Source: Pyropia yezoensis
Taxonomy: Eukaryota; Rhodophyta; Bangiophyceae; Bangiales; Bangiaceae
Assembly: GCA_009829735.1 (NCBI GenBank)
Contig: CM020620.1
Span: 29,234,951 to 29,298,950 of the forward strand
Length of the DNA: 64,000 nucleotides
Direction: 5' to 3'
How positions within the stretch are numbered: position 1 is the stretch's first letter; the number at the start of each line of letters is the position of its first letter. This document shows positions 30,954-40,513 of the stretch, in pieces. The notes beneath the pieces are model-generated. The model was not told the DNA's origin, made no database searches, and saw only the letters and a program-made list of their open reading frames with translations. A program made the position numbers and the translations under genes.

Positions 30954-32528
30954 TCACATGGGAATGGTCAAGATCTCTTCAGGGGGGCTACTAAAAAAAT
31001 GGCTTGTACGACTTGTGTCCTTCGATGGGGAGGGGATGGGCCGGGGTCGGATCTTGCGACAATTGCGGCTCCCGGCGGGGGCGCAGGCGGGCGGTGGCGG
31101 TGCACATGCATCAATCTGTGGCGCAGGGGGGGGGATTGCCTGCGGCTCCCTATGGCACGACAGAGGCAGGAGGTCGCTACCTGCAACAGCGTGGCGGAGG
31201 GCGGGTGGCCGGAGGTGGTCTATCAGGGACTTTCGGCCAGTGTATGCAAGGACAACAGAGAGACAAACAAACGGCTCAGGGCTCCCTGAGCCCTCCTCCT
31301 CATCTTCCGTACCCTCTGAGCCCCCATCTGTACGCTCATCCTCTTCGCTCTCCGAACCCTCATCGTCGGCATTCACCTCATCCTCCTCCACACACTCCAT
31401 CTCCTGCTCGCGCCCATCCAACTCGCCCCCGACGGCGTCGCGCGCGGCAGCCAACCCGCGGTAGAAGTCCTCCATCTTGATGGCGTGGTCCTCATACTTC
31501 GCCCACACCTCGGGCGTAATCTTGTCGAACTCCTTTGCTACGAGATCTTTCAGCGATGACAGTGTAAAGCTCGTATTGCCGCGCTTCAGGGCCATCTTGA
31601 CCGTCCCCCATACCATCTCAATCGGGTTGACATCTGGGTGAGCTATTGGGGAGATGAGGACTGAAGCCCCAAACGTAGCCGCCAGTTCTTGAACCAGGAA
31701 TCGCGGAGTAGGCTTGTTCTTGTCCGCCACGGCTTTCATTTCGGCTTTGGTCCGAGACTGCTGCCAGCCCGCTTCCCAATCGGCCGGTACAACTTGGTGT
31801 GTGATGAGCCACTGCGCCAACTCGGCTTTCCGGAGCTTGTAGCCCGCCGGGGTAGTCTCGGGCGTGCGTACGAGGTGGTAGGGCGCACGGTCGACCACGA
31901 AGACACCGCCAGAGATCTTCGGGAATACCGACTCCTTGAGCCACTTCAGCCACACTTCCGAGCACATTTCCTTGTGGTAGTCCCCCTTGCCGTTCTTCCC
32001 GACGAAATCGAGCACCGCGTCCCGCACCAGGCCTGTCTCTCGTGAGCCTACGTGGGCTACAATAAGCCGCCCGCCCTTGCCCGACGGGACTGGCACTCGC
32101 GTCCGCAGCGTCCCGTCCGTCCAGCTTCGATAAACCGACATATTCTTGTTCTCCCAGGTTTCATCAGTGTAGTAAACAGTACGGCCACTATCCCGGTACT
32201 GCTTGATGGAAGCGAGGAAGGAGTCTCGCTGGGCGACGATAGAGGGCTTCTCACGCGCGACATCATAATGATTGGGGCCTCGTGTGAAGCTAAACCCAAT
32301 GTCTTGCAAAGCGCGAAAGTGAGTGGTGCGGGTCCACGCGTACATAGAGGGGGAGGGGGACCACGACAGCACAACAGCCTCCGTCTGGAGGTAGGCGAGT
32401 GTCGAGTCTAAAGTAGGAATTGAGCGGTTTTCGTATTGAGCGTACACCGCCGCCCGCGCACGAGCGAGCTCCTCAGGAGGGATTCGTCGGGGTGAGGTCC
32501 GCGTGGGTGCCTCTCCACCGGCGGGCAG
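30954..32528 (-). CDS. Tc1/mariner-type DDE transposase, N-terminus removed by LTR element
   Basis: The minus-strand protein contains the three catalytic acids of a Tc1/mariner-like DDE domain: first Asp in TVYYTDETWENKNMS, second in GGVFVVDRAPYHLV, and Glu in SPIAHPDVNPIEMVWGTVK. An acidic tail (ECVEEDEVNADDEGSESEED) follows, then a Pro-rich region to the stop at 30954. The frame is open further up to 32636, but those first ~36 codons are translated LTR sequence (the same residues appear in the LTR of element B). The real N-terminus with its DNA-binding helices is lost at 32529/32530. The Pro-rich end may also not be native. The copy cannot be active by itself. Confidence 0.75.
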   Translation of the reverse strand: MPAGGEAPTRTSPRRIPPEELARARAAVYAQYENRSIPTLDSTLAYLQTEAVVLSWSPSPSMYAWTRTTHFRALQDIGFSFTRGPNHYDVAREKPSIVAQRDSFLASIKQYRDSGRTVYYTDETWENKNMSVYRSWTDGTLRTRVPVPSGKGGRLIVAHVGSRETGLVRDAVLDFVGKNGKGDYHKEMCSEVWLKWLKESVFPKISGGVFVVDRAPYHLVRTPETTPAGYKLRKAELAQWLITHQVVPADWEAGWQQSRTKAEMKAVADKNKPTPRFLVQELAATFGASVLISPIAHPDVNPIEMVWGTVKMALKRGNTSFTLSSLKDLVAKEFDKITPEVWAKYEDHAIKMEDFYRGLAAARDAVGGELDGREQEMECVEEDEVNADDEGSESEEDERTDGGSEGTEDEEEGSGSPEPFVCLSVVLAYTGRKSLIDHLRPPALRHAVAGSDLLPLSCHREPQAIPPPAPQIDACAPPPPACAPAGSRNCRKIRPRPIPSPSKDTSRTSHFFSSPPEEILTIPM

Positions 32529-32529
32529 T

Positions 32530-32892
32530 TGTAGCACAATAGGGATCCGTCGCACGTCCACTCTCGGGGAACACTCACCAAGGGGGATCGGCACCAACGT
32601 CACCGGGAGGCCAAGGTTGCTGTCCTTGGAGCGCAAGCCACGGGACCAAGATGGGAGCCCAAATGGGAGGAATTTGTTATTCTACCTTGGCCGGCGGTGG
32701 ATTCGCCGCCGGCCCCCACGTTATAAACCCTCGGAGACACTACTAACTACCCTCCACTCCAAGATGCAAGTCCCTCTGGTCATACGTAACTTAAAGATAC
32801 CGTGACCAGTACGGACTCTCAAATTGAAAGCCAAGGATTAGAAGTAGCCCCCCTAATATTAGGGTTACAATACGGCCAACCATATTGCTACA
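32530..32892 (-). repeat. 3' LTR of element A (363 bp)
   Basis: Plus-strand ends are TGTAGCACAATAGG and CATATTGCTACA. A TATA-like TTTATAA on the minus strand lies at 32727-32721. The outer edge abuts the transposase fragment. Confidence 0.95.
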
Positions 32893-32906
32893 TATCCCCC
32901 CCTTAG
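32893..32906 (-). promoter_or_regulatory. Polypurine tract of element A
   Basis: On the minus strand CTAAGGGGGGGATA lies immediately before the 3' LTR. This is the expected site for priming plus-strand DNA synthesis, and its position confirms element orientation. Confidence 0.75.
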
Positions 32907-33483
32907 ATTCGGCCCGTCCTCGGGTCGAGTTGCATTCGGGTTACCGAATGTAAGTGGGTCGCGTGACCGTTTACCAGTCGGGTGGGGCTTTGCGCCCCGT
33001 CGCGACAGACACCCGTTTTCGAGGTTGTCTGAGGGGGGTGCCCCCCTTTGTGTGGTACACACACGATCCGTTTTCCGGACCGTTAAATTCCCGATGCGGG
33101 TTCTGTTCACGACCCCCCTTTCCGAGGGGTGGTGCAAGCGGATCCGCCACCAGGTGTCTGGTGGTAGGGGAGCCCCTCTCGTGTTACCGAGTGAATGGGG
33201 GCGGCCGCTCCCGCTTTTCGCGGGGGCGGCTTCGGGGTGAACCCCTCTTGGTTGCCCCGTACGGGGGTGTGGCCCCGGCCCGCCCAGGTGCCTGGGTGGA
33301 GCCCGTTCGTAGCCTCGTGGAGCGCGGGTCGACCCGCGCGCCTGCGGCACTTCTCGTGGCCGTTTGTGGTCATAAGCGCGGGCGCCCGCGCTTCCTTGGC
33401 TCGTCCGCGCGAGCGTTCCTCGTACCGGGTCGAGCCGGCCTCAGCTTTTCTGCAAGGGGCGCCCCTGCCACCCCGGTTGCACC
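32907..33483. other. Leader of the antisense ORF in element A
   Basis: About 580 bp between the polypurine tract and the antisense ORF. It contains many short GC palindromes such as CGGGCGCCCG and CCCCTTTCCGAGGGG. Open frames on either strand look accidental. If the antisense ORF has its own promoter it should lie here; no clear TATA box was seen. Confidence 0.4.
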
Positions 33484-35853
33484 ATGTCGGACCCCCAGGT
33501 ACCCGGGGGCGAGGACGACCTCCTGCCTGAAGAGGGGGAAGAGGTGATGGTGGACGACGTTCCCGTCTCCGCCACCGCCACCGAGTGCTTCCTAGCGAGC
33601 TCGTCGGAGGACGAGGACGACCGGGTGACCGTTCGTGTGGCTCCGGACGGCGCGCCGGGCGGGTTGTCGTCCGTGTGTAGCGGCACGACGGCTCCGTCGG
33701 GTGGCGGAGAACCGCGTGCAGCGGTGGGTTCTACCGCTTCTCCTCCGGCGGCCCGGATGGCTTCTGTCGCCGGTACAGGCGTGGCTCTACCTCAAGACGG
33801 TGTCGCCGGCGTGGCGGATGGTGGTGTTGGCACCCCGTCCAGTCCGGCGGGTCAAGACGGCGCGGGTGCCCGCCCGGTTGGTGTGTCCGCTGCGGTGGGT
33901 AGCGGGTCTACCCGTGCTGCCCCCGTGGTACCCACGTCGGGTCCGGGTGGCGGCGATGCTCTGCCCGCGGTGCCGCGGGCGTCTAGTGGTCAAGGTGGGT
34001 CTACACCGATGGCAGTGGACTCCGGTAGTTACTCCGGGCGGGCGCCCGCCCTTCTTCTTCCTCCTCGGCCTCGTGAGACTCCGGCGCCGGCCCCTCTTCC
34101 GGTGGGGCATCCCCCGGCGCCCCCTATTCTTCCTGGTCCTGCCCGGGTTGCCCCGTTGGTTGGCGGCGTCGCCGTGGCGGCGGGTCAACCCGCCATGTCG
34201 ATGTTCGACTTGGTGGCTCGGGTTCGAGGCCTGACTGTCCAAGAGTCAATGGAGTCCGATGGGCGGATGCGGGTGGACTTCCACCTGCCCCATCGACGTG
34301 GAGAGTCCTCCCGGTGCGTCAAGGTGGACCCGAGTTGGGAGCGGGAGTTGGTGCGGCTGGTCAACCAGCCGAACGCGGTGCGAGTGGAACACCATTGAAT
34401 CCTGAGTCAGCCGGACGACCGGCATGCGCAGCTCTGGCGTACTCGGGTGGGACGGCGTGAGGTCTACCTCGACCCCGCCTTCGGGGTATGCGACCTGATT
34501 GCTCCCGTGTTGCCGCGGGAGATTGACTACCCGGCTCGTGCTCGGGGGATTGCGGCGGCGGCGGAGCCGGTTGCGTTTGGGGAGACGGTGGGCAGTACCG
34601 GTCGGTATCCCGACTTTGATTACTACCCGGGGGTATCCCCGTATCTGTCGTTGACGGCTCCCTACCCGCCTATGGCGGGGTTGAAGTCGGCGTTGAGCTG
34701 GCGACGTAACCATGGTGTCATGGTGGATGCGTTTCGCACGGATATAACGTGTGCGTTGCAGACCGGCAACGGTCGTGCGCCGTTATACACTCCCGTGCGC
34801 CCGCCGCTATGGCAGGAGGGGTGGGAACCCGCCCCTGCTTTCCGGTTTGACACCGGCTCCTGTCTCCGATACTTCGGGAGTGTGTTGGCCTCCCGGCCGG
34901 TCCACCCGTTGCAGGGTACCTTCACCCTTGAGGTTACCCTCGGGCAGGCGTCCTCCTTCTTGCTGTCCGTCCGCCGGCAGGGGCGCCTGTTTCATCTTCC
35001 CACGGGTGTCCGTCGGCACATCGCGCAGTTGGGCGTGGACCTGATAGCTGCCAAGACCGGGTTGGCCCGGGAGTTCGAGGCCCTGCTGGCTGTTCACGAT
35101 GCCGTGAACTGGGCTGGGGTGTTGGCCCTTCCCCCGTACCGGGACCCGCAGGCTGGGGCTTCCCCCTTGCCTCGTCACTCGTTGCGTATCCGGCGTACTC
35201 AGCCGGGTGAGCCCAGTTGCCATGGGTGGGCATCCACCGAGGCTGTTGCTGACCTGGGTATTCCCATGGTTATCCATGACCCTCTTCAGGTCCTTGCCCC
35301 GCGGTTCGGTAACCCGATACCGGCGGCGGTTGGCCGTTGTCCCCGAGAGTGGGGCTCTGCGGGTGGGGAGCGTGAGGTGTCCCGTCGTCGGGCGGAGCCC
35401 CGCCGGGGTTACGGTGGAGCCCCTTCGGAAGGGTCCTACCGAGCCTCGTATCAGGTGCCACCGGCTCCGGTGGTAGCCGTGTCGGCTCCTGTGGCTCCTC
35501 TGGCTGCGCCAGTGTCATTTCCCGCCCCTGCCCTACATGACGGGGGTCCCCGTCTCTGGTATGAGGGCGTTGACGCCCTTGTTGCCCGCGCAATGCGGGA
35601 GGGTCTCTCTGTTAGCTGGGGGGATATCCCCCCAGGTGCTGCGCTGGTTGGGTCAGCGCGTTGCTTCGGTGGTGTGCTTGACCGCCTCCAGAAAGCTCTG
35701 GAGGACGCGGAGGCTGGCCGCAGCACCCTCGTCCAGCTAAGCACCGAGGTAACTCGGGTGATTGACCGTCGTGAGATTGCCGACCGGTGGAGCATGGAGG
35801 TGTACGCGCTTACGCGTGAGTGGCCTCCCTCGGGCAGTGGGTCTACCCACTGA
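33484..35853 (+). pseudogene. Antisense accessory ORF of element A (one in-frame TGA)
   Basis: ATG at 33484 (CACCATGTCG) opens a 789-codon frame on the strand opposite to gag-pol, broken once by TGA at 34396-34398 and then open to 35853. The N-terminal ~240 residues are acidic then Pro/Gly/Ser-rich (PEEGEEVMVDD, SSEDEDD). The C-terminal two-thirds look globular: LSLTAPYPPMAGLKSALSWR, EPAPAFRFDTGSCLRYFGSV, LTREWPPSGSGSTH at the end. Element B has the same C-terminal part and element C a distant version. No transmembrane, env, RT or chromodomain features are visible. Position between pol and the 3' LTR, convergent with pol, recalls antisense ORFs known from some plant Ty3/gypsy elements. Function unknown. 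Confidence 0.75.
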
Positions 35854-36164
35854 GGAGTGCTATTGTTCGTGAGGGAGAGGGACCCGGTGGGCCTTATGGT
35901 AGCCGGGTAGTAGTGAGTATAAACTCATCCCCTTTGGGGGCATCGCTTGCCTCTGTTTGCTGCCCTGGGGAGTACCCCTTCTGGCTCAGTGGTGCCTTGC
36001 CTCCCGTCCAACTTCATCCGGTTGGTTCATGCTTGGGGAGGTCATCCTCCCTCACTTTGTGTCTTGGCTTGGGGAGGTCATCCTCCCGTGTAAGCCCCCT
36101 AGTTACTTCGATATTATCGAAGTTAATCTTTACCTTTAAGTTAACTTATTAAGGTTCAGGTTTT

Positions 36165-36260
36165 ACTTAGTTACCTAAGCTTGACTCTACTTAGTTGCCT
36201 AAGCTTGGTTCGACTTAGAAACCTAAGTCTGATTTGACTTAGAAACCTAAGTCTGCCGGA
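36165..36260. repeat. Four 24-bp hairpin units at the pol/antisense-ORF meeting point (A)
   Basis: Four consecutive 24-bp units start ACTTAGTTRCCTAAGCTTG or ACTTAGAAACCTAAGTCTG. Each contains CTTAG...CTAAG and can fold as a small hairpin in RNA from either strand. They lie between the antisense ORF stop (35853) and the pol stop (36332). Element B has the same array at 54171-54266. A role in ending or processing two converging transcripts is an inference. Confidence 0.75.
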
Positions 36261-36331
36261 ACCATGTCACACCCTACTTAGTAGGTATAAGCCTCACCCC
36301 CCAACAGCCGAAGTCGGTGTCGGTTGGGTTG

Positions 36332-39300
36332 TTACAGTAGGCGTCGTCGCCTCATGTAAGGCATGAGGAGTTGGCGGGGTATATTTGCCGCCTGTTCCCA
36401 GGTGGGTGAGTCGTATCCGACCCACATAACCTTGACGTACCAGGGTCCTGGTAGGTCCGGGTCGGTGTTTCCGACCACGCTCTCTACTTGGTATGGAATC
36501 CCATCCGGTCCCACCGGGTCATCTGACCGGTGGGTTGTAAGAGCTTCATGTAGCAACCCAGCCGGTACCGGCTGAGGCTGTTCCGGCTTCGGAGCAGGTG
36601 TGACATCATTCACACTGATGCGTTGGATCTCCGTATCGGAGTGTAAGATAACAGAGTGGTCATCTCTGTGGAGAATCTGGTACGGTCCCTTGACCGGTTG
36701 CATGAGCTTGTTCCCTCGGAACTTCTGGTGTCTGATGTAGACCCAGTCACCTGTTACCAGGGTTGCGTTGCGCACCCGTAGCCGGGTGTCAAAGTTCTTC
36801 TTGTATCGAAGTTGTGTTCTGTCAAGGGCACCCTTGAGCTTCGGTATCATCTATGATAGCTTGGACAACCAAGCTAGGTGTATACGTTCGGCCGGTCGGC
36901 CCTTCGGTGTATCATACCGAGTGCACCTGCCGGGTGGCAGCGTCAGGTTACCGACGCCTAGTGGCATGACCCATTCCAGTGGGGCGATGTTGGTACTCCG
37001 ATGTGGCCTGGCATTGTATGCCAGGGTGAGTACGGACAGAAGCCTGTCCCAAGTGTTCGTGTGCTCTGCCACGTAGCACTGTAACATCTTAACGATGGTG
37101 CGGTTGAACCGCTCCACCTGCCCGTTGGCTTGCGGGTGGTAGTCGGATGCCCGACGTGGTTCGATGCCGAACATGCCCAGGACCTTAGTGCAGAATGCTG
37201 ACGTAAGGTTTGCTCCGTTATCGGAGAGGAGTTGCTTCATGACTCCGTATGCACTGATCCAGTGGTCAACCACTGCGTTCATGATGGTATATGCCGTATC
37301 ATTCGGGATGGCTGCCGCTCGTGACAGCTTAGTGAATCGGTCAGACATGACCAGGATGTACCTGTTCCCTTCTTCCGTTACCGGAAGTGGCCCGAGTATG
37401 TCGATAGCGACTTGCTCGTTGGGCCCATCAGGTGGGAACAGCTTCATGGCAGACGCCTGCCTATGTAGACTCATGCGGTTACGTGCACAGGGGTGGCATC
37501 CCCTTACGTGGTCGACCACGTCGACGGCCATTGCTGGCCAGTAGAAGAACCTTCGCATTGCTGCGAACATACGTGAACCCCCCGGGTGTCCGGCTGTGGG
37601 GTTCTCGTGTTCTCGTTCCATGACGGCTTGCCGTAAGGACACGGGAACCACGACTTGATGTCGTCCATCGGCGGGTGCCCGCCGGTATATGAGTCCGTCT
37701 TCGTTCTCGGAGAAGATGCCGGCCGTACCGGCCAGGAGGTTAGCGCGATGACGTCTACAGTCGTCGTCATTGGCTTGTGCCTCCCGGAAGTCCGCGAGGG
37801 TTAGTGGGCATGCTTGGTGTGCCATGGTATGGTCAACCATACCTTGGGTAGCGTTACCCACCATGCAGACCGGTACCACCGGGATGTCCTCGTCCACCGG
37901 GCGGGTATCCCCGCTCGGAGTGTCGAGTCGAGACAACGCGTCTCCGAGGTGGTGGGTTGACCCAGCCTTATACACGGTGCGGTAGTCGTGCTCGGCCATT
38001 TTTAGCCTCCATCGGGCTAGCCTCCCATGGCTATCGGAATCCTTGTCACCAAGGTTGAGGAGCCATCGTAGGGGTTCGTGGTCGGACCTCACGATGAACC
38101 TGGAGCCCTCCAGGTATGGACGGAGCAGTTGCACTGCCCATATAACTCCGAGGCATTCACGCTCGGTGGCACTATAGTTACGCTCAGCCGGGTTGAGTGT
38201 CCGGCTGAAGTATCCTACCGGACGTAGGTCCGGGATAACGTTATCGGTACCGATCAACGTCTCTCCCTGTAACAGGGTGCATCCCACTTGTGTATCGCAT
38301 GCATCGACATCGATGACGAAGGTACCCCGTCTGTGCGGTAACGCAAGGACGGGTGGGGATAGTAGGGCTCGCTTCAGCGACTCGAATGCCTCCTCTTCGC
38401 TAGGCGAAGGGGGTTGGAGTACCTTGGGCAAGGTACTGCTCGTAAGAACCGTTAACGGTTTAGCTATCCGAGCGAAGTCCTTGACGAACCGTCGGTATAC
38501 ATTACGCATTCCCAGGAAGCTCTTGAGCTGTGTCTGGGTGTTAGGGAACCGGGCATCCCGGAGTGCCCGGGTATTGGCTTCGAGTACCCCTAGTTTACCA
38601 GGGGTTATCTGGTGGCCCAGATACTCGACCGTCTGTTGGAAGAAGGCGCACTTCTTCAGACGCAGGGTTACCCCGGCGTTCCTCAAGAGGGTGAGTACCT
38701 CGTCAACATGTTGCACATGGTCATCCATGTTACGCGAGAAGACGATGACGTCATCGAGGTACACTAGGCAGTTACGCCACTTCACCCCCGACAGTATAAT
38801 GTCGATAGCCCGCTGGAATGTAGCGGGGGCGTTGGACTATCCGAAGGGCATTCTTAGGAACTCGTACACTCCACTGTGACAGACGAATGCCGTCTTGGGG
38901 ATATCCTCGTCCGCCACCGGGATCTGCCAGTATCCGGCATTGCAGTCGATGGTGGTAAACACCGTAGCTTCCCCCAGGGAGTCGATGCATTCATCCATCC
39001 TTGGTAAAGGGTATGAGTCTTTCTTGGTAACCAAGTTGAGGCGTCGATAATCGATGCAAAACCGAGGGGTTTGATCCTTCTTCGGTACGATAACGACTGG
39101 GGCACCCCACTCCGACATCGAAGGTCGTATCACCTTCGCTTCGCTCATCCTCTTCACTTCTCCATCAACGATCTCTCGTTGCATAGGTCCCGCTCGGTGC
39201 GGTTGTGACCGGGCGGGTCGTGCGCCTGGTACCAGGTCTATACGATGTTGGGTTGCCCCAATGGTACCCAGGGCTCCGCCTGTCCACATGACGTCATGCT

Positions 39301-40513
39301 TTCTTAGCATCCGTCGTACCCCTTCGGCTACCGAAGGGGGAAGGTGGTCGAGGTCAGCCTCGGCCAGGGCCTTCAGTGCATCTTGGTCCTTCGGCGGAAT
39401 ATCCGCCGGTAATGATGGTCGACTAGGCTTCCCGTCATCGGGTTGCTGTCGCTCGGTGGTCTCGGCGACCGCCAGCACCTCAAGTGGGTCTACTTGACCT
39501 TCCTTGTCAGGGGTAAGGATATCTCCTTCGTAGAGCTCGGAAATCCCGAGGATAGTTCCCTTCGGGAGGGTGACTGCCTTACGGCGATAGTTCGCCATCA
39601 CTAGGAGGGACGACCCTCCTGATGGGAGGTCTATGAGACCGTTGGCCATGGTCAACCCATGGCGCTTGTACGCCCGCAGGTTGGACCGGACTCTGCAGAT
39701 GCCTGCGAGGTCGCAGTTAACCGGGAGGACTGTCTCCGACAACGGTTCACAGCGAGTTCGCTTGGCCAACCGAAGTATCTTCGGCTCGACGCTTGCGTAC
39801 ACCTCAGCCACGTTAACGTGGCTCCCTTGTAGCGTCAGGTCCCTGACGATAGCCGTGTGTCCTCGCTTCGTCCCGTCGGCTTCTTGCAGCTCAACGGTCC
39901 TCCGGCCTGGCCGGATTGCATCAACGTGAACGTTGATGAAGGTGCACCCCAGTATGCAGGGCACCGATAGGGTCTCACACGCCAGGAAGTCGACTTCCGT
40001 GGTGAGTTCTCCGATGGTAACCCGCAGCGACATCACTGCGGTCGTACGAATGAGGCGACCATTCGCGTTCTTGATGGTGGGTCCCCGAGTCACTCTGACT
40101 CGCGGAAGCCACTTGTCCGGATGGGTATCCTTCCGGATAAGGTTGGGTCCAGCCCCTGTATCCAGTACAGGGTAGTACGATCGGGTCGACTGGGGGTCAA
40201 CCCCCAGTGTGGCTGATACCTTGAAGTTCTCAAAGGTGAACAGTACGTGGCCTACACCGATATCCGGTGTAGCTCGGGCATCCTGAACAGGGCCCTTGTC
40301 TGGTTCCATGTGACGGGGCTTCCCGTCCTCTCCTCCCAACCTTGGAGGTTGGTCATCAATCCCCTGACGCCGTGTCGTCGGGGCCGGAAGGTGTCCCCGG
40401 GGGCTGATGCGGCGTCGGCTCAACCGCGCTCTCCGTGGGGTTTTCCCCGCGGTACTCCGGAATGGCTTGCTTGGGTTACCCCAGCGCCCCCTGGTCATCC
40501 TTGCACTTACTCG
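36332..40513 (-). pseudogene. pol of element A, two amber codons
   Basis: This is the -1 frame entered from gag at the slippery site. Order: protease (PVLDTGAGPNLI), reverse transcriptase (FCIDYRRLN, LVYLDDVIVF), RNase H (VIDVDACDTQ, with the catalytic Asp at 38303-38305 present), integrase zinc finger (HENPTAGH ... CHPCAR) and catalytic core (VAIDILGP, LSDNGANL, GQVERFNRT). The C-terminal chromodomain-like segment (YVKVMWVGYDSPTWEQ) ends RRRLL. TAG at 38837-38839 stands where element B has Leu (PFGLSNAS), and TAG at 36851-36853 where B has Trp (LSWMIPK). The total length (4182 nt) equals that of B, so only substitutions separate them. The two stops make this copy inactive unless read through. 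Confidence 0.9.

Noticed and set aside
32529-32636. Start codon of the transposase ORF at 32636
   Set aside because: Those codons are LTR sequence, also found in the LTR of element B, so the native N-terminus is missing.
33484-35853. Antisense ORF as a retroviral-type env gene
   Set aside because: It is on the opposite strand to gag-pol and shows no signal peptide, transmembrane anchor or cleavage site.
36165-36260. CRISPR-like array of palindromic repeats
   Set aside because: The 24-bp units are directly adjacent without unique spacers and lie inside a eukaryotic retrotransposon.
38786-38839. Frameshift as the cause of the split pol in element A
   Set aside because: Comparison with B shows the frame is unchanged; the break is a single TTG to TAG substitution, and the second break is TGG to TAG.
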